DNA from: Beroe ovata | Taxonomy: Eukaryota; Ctenophora; Nuda; Beroida; Beroidae | Reading direction: 5' to 3' | DNA length: 14,000 bases | NCBI GenBank assembly: GCA_946803715.1 | Contig: CAMPET010000405.1 | Span: 29,521-43,520 of the forward strand | Shown: in pieces, positions 1-9,200 of the stretch | Position numbering within the stretch: position 1 is the stretch's first letter | Layout of the letters: each line of letters opens with the position of its first letter | Program-made: the position numbers and the translations under genes | Notes under the pieces: model-generated | Told to the model about the DNA's origin: nothing | Database searches by the model: none | The model's input: only the letters and a program-made list of their open reading frames with translations

Positions 1-98
1 CACCTAGCAACCCCGATATTCCACCTAGCAACCCCGATAACTTAGCTAGCAACCACGATAGCCCACCTAACAACCCCGATAACTCACCTAGCAACCCC
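1..98. repeat. 21-bp minisatellite over a splice donor, about 5 copies
   Basis: On the plus strand the core acctagcaaccccgata starts at bases 2, 23, 44, 65 and 86, an exact 21-bp period with a few substitutions. The copy at 86 includes the last bases of the WD40 blade-6 exon and its donor. On the minus strand each unit offers a TTGCTAG|GTG-like donor, except the copy at 44, where GG is changed to GC. The array may continue beyond the window edge. Confidence 0.9.
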
Positions 99-241
99 TT
101 GCCAAGCTCAGGTTTGGTAAGGCCGATCTTGTGCTCATCCCAGAGTTTGAGGGTACCGTCCCGGCCTGCACTGGCCAATGCCTGCAGCGGGGGAACATAC
201 GCCATGGATTGGATTCGTTCCCTGTGCGCCTTCCTCTGAGA
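88..241 (-). CDS. KIF21: KIF21 exon 22 visible: WD40 blade 6
   Basis: The exon has 154 nt if the strong donor CTAG|GTGAGT is used, with acceptor ctctttgcag. It reads [20 protein letters not shown] and then [14 protein letters not shown], a WD40 blade aligned to the sixth of KIF21. The donor lies at the start of a 21-bp tandem array whose copies each offer a similar in-frame donor, and the frame stays open to base 1. The exon end could therefore be 88, 67, 25, 4 or beyond. The last blade and the stop codon must lie before base 1. Confidence 0.9.
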
Positions 242-3200
242 CTGCAAAGAGAGGGAGGAATCAGTTCAATCTTTCCCTCCAAATAGCTTGGGATTTGGGA
301 AATCAGTCTTCAATCATCGACTCGGATAATCTAAGTAGACATTGATTTAAGCCAAACTTAGATTCTCCTTACAGAATTGGTTCCAAAACTGGATGCAAAA
401 CAAATGCAGTGAAACCCCCTTACCCCCTTTTCTTTGCGGGTTTTAAAGTGCCACTTCTTGATAGTGGAATCCCGACAGCCGCTGTACAGATGCCCGTTAC
501 CCCACACAATGTCCTGTATGCCGTCAAAGTGGGGCGGGTTCAGGGTGGCAGTCGGCACTCGAGCAGAGACTATTCCGTCCGTAGCATCATACAGCTGGAA
601 CATGGGTGATTTGTGAGTTTTGAGGGTGATTTTTCCTGCTGGGTGTGACATATCGTGGCTGGATTCCAAAGTGAGTTGCCTTTTTATACAAGGGTGATTT
701 CGTTAAGTAAGGGAGGTTGAATGGAACAAGACCCATAACCTGTCCAGGCTGACGAAACACGTGGAGTTAGACCCTACCTTACAGAAGTGATCACGAGACC
801 CAGTGATGATGTACTTCTTATCCTCGAGTTCAACGTGCGCTAAACACATCACGTGAGCGCTGTGTCCGTGTAACACACCAGCCTGATGGGGGGGAGAAGT
901 GGGTTGTCAAGGTAATAACGTGATGTCATGGAGATAACGTGTTGTCATGGGGGAGTGTGTTGTTAGGGGAAGTGTTGTCATGGAGATACATGCTGTCAGG
1001 GGGAGTGTGTTGTCATGGAGACAACGTGTTGTCATGGAGATATCTCCCGTGACTCCTACTAACCGCTGTCCACTGTCCGACATCCCAGCTCCTAACGGAG
1101 ATACCGGTACTGAAGTAGATGAACCTGGAGTTGTCAGGGTAGAGGAGAGCCGAGGGAAATTCCGCCAGAGCTGCCGACCTGGGGTGATATCGTGGAATAA
1201 GTGGTAACAGTTTCAACATCCGTTAACCAGTTCTCGCAATATCATGCGAGATAGCATATCGAACAAAGCTTAACTCAGTTCCTCCAAATTTGATCATGTT
1301 GACTGTTTACATGGCATGCTGGATGTTAACATCTGTAATAGTGAACAGGTGTTGCTATTACCGGCTAGTGTCTGGGTCTGTTCTGATGTCCCATGCTTTG
1401 AGAGACTGACTAGTCAGCGCGTATATCACTGATTCCGCCTCACTATACACTACTTTCCTCACAGGATCGGGGAAACAAGCTCGCTGAGTCTGAGAGTGGT
1501 GTCATGGTAACAAGGCGTGTTGTCATGGTAACAAGGCGTGTTGTCATGGAAACAATGGGTATAGGACTGTAGGTCGGTGGACAGTAGGTGGGGGTACTGT
1601 AGGTCGGGGGACTGTAGGTCGGGAGATTTCCACAGGGTGGACTCTTGGTCGGCGGACTCTAGGTCGGGAGCTGCGCTTCCCAAGGGAGAGAAATCGTCAT
1701 TTGGGCGTGGTTTCACGGCGAGTATGAACTATACATGATCGTAACGGGGATTGATATTTGTAGTGTGAGAGCAGAAGAGATGATTTGGTGGAAAATTAGT
1801 GTCGTAAGTGCCGGTGAAGACTTCATTAGAGACCTTCGAAAATGAAGTAAAAAAGTGTGGAGTCACTCGCTTCATTTTTATCGATACTTCGATCAGAAAT
1901 TCGAAGAAACTTTTTTGTCGCACATGCAAGCTCTCTAATTCTTTCAGATTCGAATTCTACGTCAAAAAATAGGCCAGAAACATTACTTTTCAGTATGTCA
2001 CTTGCAGAACTGATTTTGGCCTATTTGTGTGTCCCATTGATTTTCGCGTTTTTGTACTGTTTGCTTCCCAGGGAAGAGAAATCGTCATTTGGGCGTGGTT
2101 TCANAGGCAAATGATCGTAATGATGCTGAATCCAATAAAATCATAGTTCATGCTTGTTGAATCAAAATCAATGTTATGATAATTGACGCGCCGCGCATAG
2201 CTTTTGAATTGTCATTCAGTTTTGAATTCCTGCGCAGTGTGTTTGCTCCTATAGCAACTTCTCGTCGATGACATCGTTTCTATAGCTTCACGAGGTTCGA
2301 AATTTGTTGCTACTTTTGGTAAATTGCCCCCAATCCTAGATGCTCCAAGGTTTTACTTTGCCAATGGCTAAGTTGTCATAGTGTAGCTACTATTAAGTCT
2401 GGAGCGGCTCTTATGGAGCTTCGATTGAAAACAAATGATTTATTTTGAGATTGTTGAACAATCCTTTTTCGATTCTTTACCAAACAATTTGACTCGGCAT
2501 ATCTGCATAATATCATTCTAGATCTTTGGCATAGTTAAAGAATTATGAAGTGGGTGTATTTGTCTGGGATTATTGCAAAATCAGTTGTAACGTTATGAGT
2601 TTTGGCATTAATAGTGGGATGCCCATGAAAGATCATCACGGACTTTTGTTCTTGATGCCGTGCAATGTGGACAATCTAAATCTGTGCACAAATAGCTGCT
2701 GAAAACGATTTTTGATAAGCTAGTAGTAGTTCTATATTAAGAGCAGTGAGTCCAAGTGAATTTTTCAAAAATCACATTTGTTAATTGTAATAGGGTGAGT
2801 AGAGATGGCTCCCAAGAAAGGAAAGAAGAAGAAGTCCGGGAAGAAGAGGAAGAGCGCAAAGGGACCGGCGATTATCGATGGAATCAGTACAGAAGAAATG
2901 AGCAAGGAGCAGCTCGAGCAACATATTCACAGACTCAGAGAAGGTTGGTTTATTTGTGATACATAAATCTCAGTGATTGGGTTCTTTAACGCCCGAACCA
3001 TGAGTCCACATATGAGACCCTCATTAAACTTTAACCGATCATCAGATCAGAAACTTGTTTGTCCCATTTCGATGCAAGTATGTCGCATACCCATGTATTT
3101 CTGGACGCTGAATCGATTCCCGATCGAATTTTGGCCCTATCTTCCTTTCATGCCGCGTTGTTTGTCATGTGTCTTCTAAACTAACATTTGGGAAGAAATT

Positions 3201-6200
3201 AGAATTTTCCTCGATTCATCGACGAGCATGCATAATCGAAACGAGGGTCGATATTTGTAGTGTGATAGTAAGAGAGATGATTTGGTGGAAAATTAGCGTC
3301 GTAAGTGTCTTTTAAGTAGTCATTAAAGACCTTCAAAAACGAGGTATAAAAGTGTGGAGTCACTCACTTCATTTTCTAACGATACTCAGATCGGGAATTC
3401 GAAGAAAATTTTTTGTCCCACATTCAAGCAAGTACTATGAATTCCCAGGTATTTTTGGACGCTGAATCGATTCCCGATCGAATTTCGGCCCTATCTTGTT
3501 ACCCTGAGGAGTGGTATATCATGTGACTCAGAACCGCATGTCAGAGAAGAAATTGGAATTTTCCCCAATTTCCCGATCAGCTAGCTCTCTAATTCTTTCA
3601 GATTCGAATTCTACGTCGAAAAATAGGCCAGAAACACTATTTTTCAGTATGTCACGTGCAAAAAAGTTTTTGGCCTATCTGTGCGTCCCATTGATTTTCG
3701 CGTTTTTGTTGTGTTTGCTTCCCAATGGAGAGAAATCGTCACTTGGGCGTGGTTTCACGGCGAGTATGAACTATACATGATCGTAACGAGGATTGATATT
3801 TGTAGTTTGAGAGTAGGAGAGATGATTTGGTGGAAAATTAGTGTCGTAAGTGCCGGTAAAGACTTCATTAGAAACCTCCGAAAATGAAGTGGAAAAGTGT
3901 GGAGTCACTCACTTCATACTCTATCGAAACTCAGATCAGAAATTTGTTTATCCCACATTCAAGCAAATACAGCCCCCCGACCTAGAGTCCACCCTGTGGA
4001 AATCTCCCGACCTACAGTCCCCCGACCTACAGTCCTGCCCCCCGGTAACAATTGGTAACAGTTGTCATGCGTTGTCATAGCAACCTCCTTGTTTTCAGTG
4101 AGATCCCACACTCGGATTGTTCTGTCGCTGCTTCCTGTTACCATAGTGATACCGGATACAGACACACTCTGTACACTGTGAGTGTGGCCCTTCGCCATGC
4201 TGAGAGGAGATGAGGAGATGAGGATGGAGGACACAGAGTGAGTCGTCAGTTCGAACTCAACATATGTCTCTCCCAAATAACGAAACAAAATGGATTTTCT
4301 CCAACTCCCACCACTCCCCACTCCCCCCACTCCCACTCCCCCTCACGACTCACCAGACACAGTAGATCTGCTGCTCCTCACCGCCGTCCTCGCCCTCTTC
4401 CGGGGACACTGGCACTATGTGTCCCTCTGGGGGCGGCTCATTGGCCTGGCTGTGGAGCCGCTCAAACACGTCCGAGCCTGTGGGGGAGCCTGGAGATTCA
4501 GCAACGTCCGCCGCGCGGGTAACAGTGGTGTCAGCAGTGTTTACAGTGGTGTCAGCACCGGTGACAGTGGTGTCAGCGGTAACAGGATCGGCTGATAGCA
4601 CACAGAGAGATTTCATGATACAGAATCATAAACACTGAGCTTTCCAGTATGCTTTGGGTAGCTAACAGCTGGTAGCTTGATATGCATGGGGGTGGGGATT
4701 GCAGGGTAAATTTAGGGAGAGAGCGAATATTCGAGAGTTTTTCTCTTTTTCTCCCGTTTTTCTTCAGAATTCGTCTAAAACCTAACCCCGGATAGCTCAT
4801 AGCAGTGGGAGCTATTCCAGCATAGCTATTCCAGCATATTATAGCACAAGCCTCTACATGAAGAAAAATGGCACATCTAGTGTGATCAAATGGTACAAAA
4901 TCAGGGAAACGCAACAACAACAGGGACAAGGTAATCAGACCTTCTCGGCGTTTCCTGGTGCTATCCCGACGTTCAAATGTGGGCGAGCCACATGGGGAGA
5001 TATCTGAAAATGAAACCACGTGATTTCGACACGTGCTGATGAGAGCAAGATAAGATTATGCTGTCTTGATCACACTGCAGACCGTACTTCAGATCACATG
5101 TCATGGAATAATCAAACCCCACTCTCAATCAATGCACCCTCACTGAAACACGTACAACACCCTCACTCACACTCTCTCATGTGTTCGAAGTAGCAGACTC
5201 CAAACAATCTCCAATAACACACCCCCATACCTCTCTCACAATCACGTGCACACCTTCTCGCATACCCTCACAATCACGTGCACACCCCCTAACCTCGCGT
5301 TGGACTCCTCGCCGGGGTGCGGAGTAGCATACTCTCGGAGGACCTGAGATCGAGGGGTGTGGCTGTTCTCCTCCGGGCAGGGTCCTCTTCCAGCACGGCC
5401 GAGAGTCGAGATTCCAGGACAGGAGGAGACTCCTGGGGATCGATAAGAGGGGTGATGTGGGGGAGAGGAAAAGGGAGGATTCACGTGGGGTAAACAATGA
5501 AAGATGGGAGGGTTACGGTGAAGAGGGAAGAATGGAATAGCATATCGGATGGCAAATGCCAAATCTGCATAACGCGAAAAATACAAATACAAAGGTTAAC
5601 TACTCATATAAAACCACTCGTGTTTGGGAAAAAACCTTCTCACTAAACAAACATGTGAAAAAACCAAGCCAAGTCGAACACACCAAAACCAAGCCAAGTC
5701 GCCACCCCAAAACCAAGCCAATTCGCGCACGCCATCACCTCACGGGCCAGGTTAAGCTGGCGAAACCAGAAGAGAAGACCTAGGACGAGATAGTAGAGGA
5801 AATGGAGAAGAGACCATTGGATCTGAGAGATCGTTAAATCTGGTGAACACTTTCAAGAAATGAGTTAATTGGGAGTTAATTGATTTGATTTGGGAGAATG
5901 TGTAGATTGCGACAACTGAAACAGCTGTTGTTGTTAACCGGCTGTTAACAACAACAGCGCAAGAAGTTGTTGTACAGTAACCACAGATCACCTCAAACGA
6001 ACACAACAAGACCCAGCAACAATATCAGTTATCATACTCACGGATGATTTGATCGGAGGGAAGAACTTCCGGCCGGAATTAGTGTTGCTAAGCAACATTG
6101 AGTGAGTCTTGTTCGGGGTTTGGAACATTGAAACACTGAATTCGTCACTGTCGACCATTTCCTAGGGGTTAACAGTGAGTTTATCTCCGCAAACAACCAA

Positions 6201-9200
6201 ATACCAATACCTGCGCAAACAACCGATACCTGCCAAACAATCGATATCTGTGCAGTGTGCAAGCAATCGATACCTGCACATCAAACAACCGATACCTGCG
6301 CAAACAATCGATATCTGTGCAGTGTGCAAGCAATCGATACACGCGCAGCAGAAGGACAACTTGCGCAAGCAACCCACTATTCCCAAACTCTCTACCTGGT
6401 CTGCATGTCTCTGTTCCTCCATCTTCTTCTCCTTGTTCAGTTGCTCCAGGAGCTTATGTTCTGTCTCTTCCAGTGCCTGTCTCAGAGATTTCACCGTTGC
6501 TTCTGTCTCCTTGACCTTTGTGTTGCTCTGAGCTGCTGCCAATCCTGAGACAGGCAGGTGTTCGTGCAACATTCGCATAAACAAACAAACGAACAAACAA
6601 ACATACAAACAAACAAGCAATCTGTTAAACAAACATACCCTTGTTAGTTGAGAATGTGAGGAAATGCTCGAGTAGGTATTTGCAATCTGACAGTGTGCTA
6701 GAGTCTATGATATCCTGAGGGAAGCCGAGGTTACATCAATGGAGGAGGATAATTTCCGATGTCAGCTTACCACTGTATTATCACTCGACTTTCCATTTAC
6801 CTTCTCGACCGATTCTCTAGATCGCCCCTGATTTACCCACCTGGAGGTCGATGGTATCCCCTCCCTCCCTGCCATCCATCAGCTCCACAATGTCACTCTG
6901 GTGCTCGTTTATACTGTCCTGGAGATACTCAACCTGGGCACTCAGCCCCTCTATGTTCTCGTCCATCTCCTGTAACTTCTCATCATTCTGGGGGGAGAGT
7001 GGGAGTGAATTGTCAGGGGGATATAATTATCTGTTAGGAATCGATATCGGATGGGTGGAAATAAGTTCTACTGATCTTGTGTCAGAGATGAATCGATAAT
7101 GAGATATCGGGTGAACGGAAATAAGTTCCGACTCACGGGATTTTCCTCCTTGAGGAGCTTATCCTTGGCTTTGATGTACTGATCCAAATCCTTCTCCATT
7201 ATTTCCCGCTCCTTGACCAGCCTGTCCATCTCAGCTTCCATCTGAGCCACCGTGTGTTTCCGAATGACATTCTGGGGGAGATACTGTCAGCTACGATTGT
7301 CCGAATCCTAATTCACTAATTCTTGATGAAAAACAAATTTCCCCGCATTCCTCCCTCGTACATACCTGACATATCCTCTTCTCGATCTGGTTCCACTTAT
7401 TCCGGGCTGAGAATGACGAATACTGGGACGAGAGTCGCCGATTATGTCGCTCCTCCGGCCGCTCGGGCTCTACCGACACCTGTGACGTCATCTTCCGCCT
7501 CGCTGCCGCCTTCTTCGTTACAATGGTGTTTTTCTGTTTCTTCATCATCTTTATCTCTTCCTGCTTCCGTTTGAGGACCAAATCCTTGGATTTCTGCTCC
7601 ATCTGCAGCTTCTTGATTGTCGATACCTGCTTCTGCTTCTCGCGTTGGAGTTTCACGATTTCTTGTTGCTTCTTGAGCTCGGCTTTCTTGGATTTCGCAG
7701 TGTCTTCTTTCAGTTGTCTCATTAATTTCACCCGATTCTTCTTCATTTGAGTCAGCTCTGTCTGCATCTGCTTGAGTGTCTTCTCGTTATCCTTGTTTGT
7801 CCTCACAAGTCTATCATGCTCTCTCTGAGCTGACTTGAGTCTCTTCATTTCCTGCTCCATGTCTCTCAGTTTCTTAGCATAGTGATCAGATTTCGTCTTT
7901 ATCTCCTCCTTATTTTTGTTGCTGTCTCCCTTGTTTTTCAGACTTGTCATCACCTTATCCCGCTCATCACACGTCACCTGGATCTGATTGTGGAGCAACG
8001 ACAACTTCTCCTCGTACTGCTGCTTCATCGCCATGATCTTCTTCTGGCTCTTCTCCAACTCTTCCACTAACTTTTGTTTTATCGAGATCTCATCCGCGAG
8101 ATCGGCCAGGTTCTCCTCCATATTCTGGATCTTCTCCGCCTCGATCTTCTCATCAGGATCCTCCTCCGAGTCCTTATCCTCAGCGTTGTTCTCAATTTCC
8201 TCATCCTCCTCCTCCTCGAGATTGATGAAGTTGTTCTCACAGTCCATTTCCTCCTCACTCTCCTCACTTTCATCATCTTCTTCATCTTCCTCTTCTATGT
8301 TCTCTTTGTTCTCGTCGTTGTCGAGCCGTGTTTGGTTTGCATCCTTCATGTTCTCCAGCCGTGAACTAGAAAATGGAAATATAAATGGAAAAATTTTAGT
8401 AAGGAGTTCGGGTGATAAACATTTCGATTTCAAAATTCCTCCTGAACATATCGTGGATAACTGTCAACTCTTATCCACACTCACCGTTTAGCCATGGTCT
8501 TTTCCAAGTCGCACTTCGCCTCCCTGATGACCTCATTGATGCTATCATTCATCATGGTAGAGGGTGTGGCACCCACGATGGACAGTCGACTGGTCGGGGG
8601 ACCCTTCTGTCGCGGAGTCCTCAGCACAGCTGAGCTCTCCTTCTCCAGAAGCTGTGTGCGCAGAGTTTCAATCTCCTTCATATAGCCCTGGATCATGTCT
8701 GTCATGTCTGTCTCGCCTGAGGCTGGGCGGGGGGAAGTGGGGTTGTTCATGAGGTGACGAAGTAGCAGTCAATTCCCATTTCCCATACCAATATAACAAA
8801 CACAGTTGTCATGGAAACAGTGGTCATTATCTAACAACAAACCTGTGAACTCTGCACAGAGTGATTTTGCCCTCAGTTCCGCCAAGACCTCATCCTTGGA
8901 GTCCTGAGCTTCTTTCATCGACTTGATCCTGAGTCTCAGTTTATCGTTGTCAGCACGTAACATTGTGTTTTCAGTGAACAAGTCCGAGTATGTACCCTCC
9001 TCTCCAGTTCTCTGAAAAGCGTGACAGAGGTTGACCAGTGGAAAGCGACAAGGGATGTCAAGTGACAATTATGACGTGGTTACGGAACCACATCAGTTCA
9101 CGATCCCACACAATGCAGACCTCGTCATAATCATCACTCTCAGAGGAACAGTCCAGTTCTCTGCCCTCTATCCTAGATACAGCGAGACTAAAGATCCGAT

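Larger units (their letters stand above)
1596..4033. mobile_element. Possible element bounded by 49-bp inverted repeats
   Basis: Bases 1596-1644 and 3985-4033 are perfect reverse complements (49 of 49 by eye), and similarity continues imperfectly inward to about 1672 and 3971. The arms consist of short units like ggactgtaggtcggg. Between them lie repeat copies and the GAS8 exon-1 fragment. A non-autonomous DNA transposon or an inverted segmental duplication could give this; I see no transposase and could not define target-site duplications. Confidence 0.5.
5433..6395. other. Intron 13/14 of KIF21 (963 bp)
   Basis: No exon with family similarity is visible. The intron holds two tandem repeats (5659-5726 and 6190-6360), and a gttgttaacaaca-type palindromic patch near 5928-5955 (ttgttgttaaccggctgtta). 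Confidence 0.7.

Noticed and set aside
358-669. Longer version of exon 21 starting near 669
   Set aside because: Extending upstream breaks the phase with exon 20 and adds sequence with no KIF21 match; the acceptor before CTGTATGATGCT fits both.
1459-1716. 85-codon minus-strand ORF with CYHDNTP-type repeats
   Set aside because: It is the translation of the 21-bp and ggtcggg minisatellites in the intron; it has no family resemblance.
1857-2114. Similar short ORFs in repeat copies at 1857-2114 and 3511-3780
   Set aside because: The peptides resemble each other only because the DNA is repeated. Most base differences change the amino acid, so there is no sign of protein selection.
4238-4638. Overlapping plus-strand ORFs around 4238-4638
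   Set aside because: They are shadows of exon 16 and the C-rich intron next to it.
7988-8491. 167-codon Ser-rich plus-strand ORF
   Set aside because: It is the complement of the acidic and coiled-coil exon 9; Ser runs are what GAG/GAA/GAT codons give when read in reverse.
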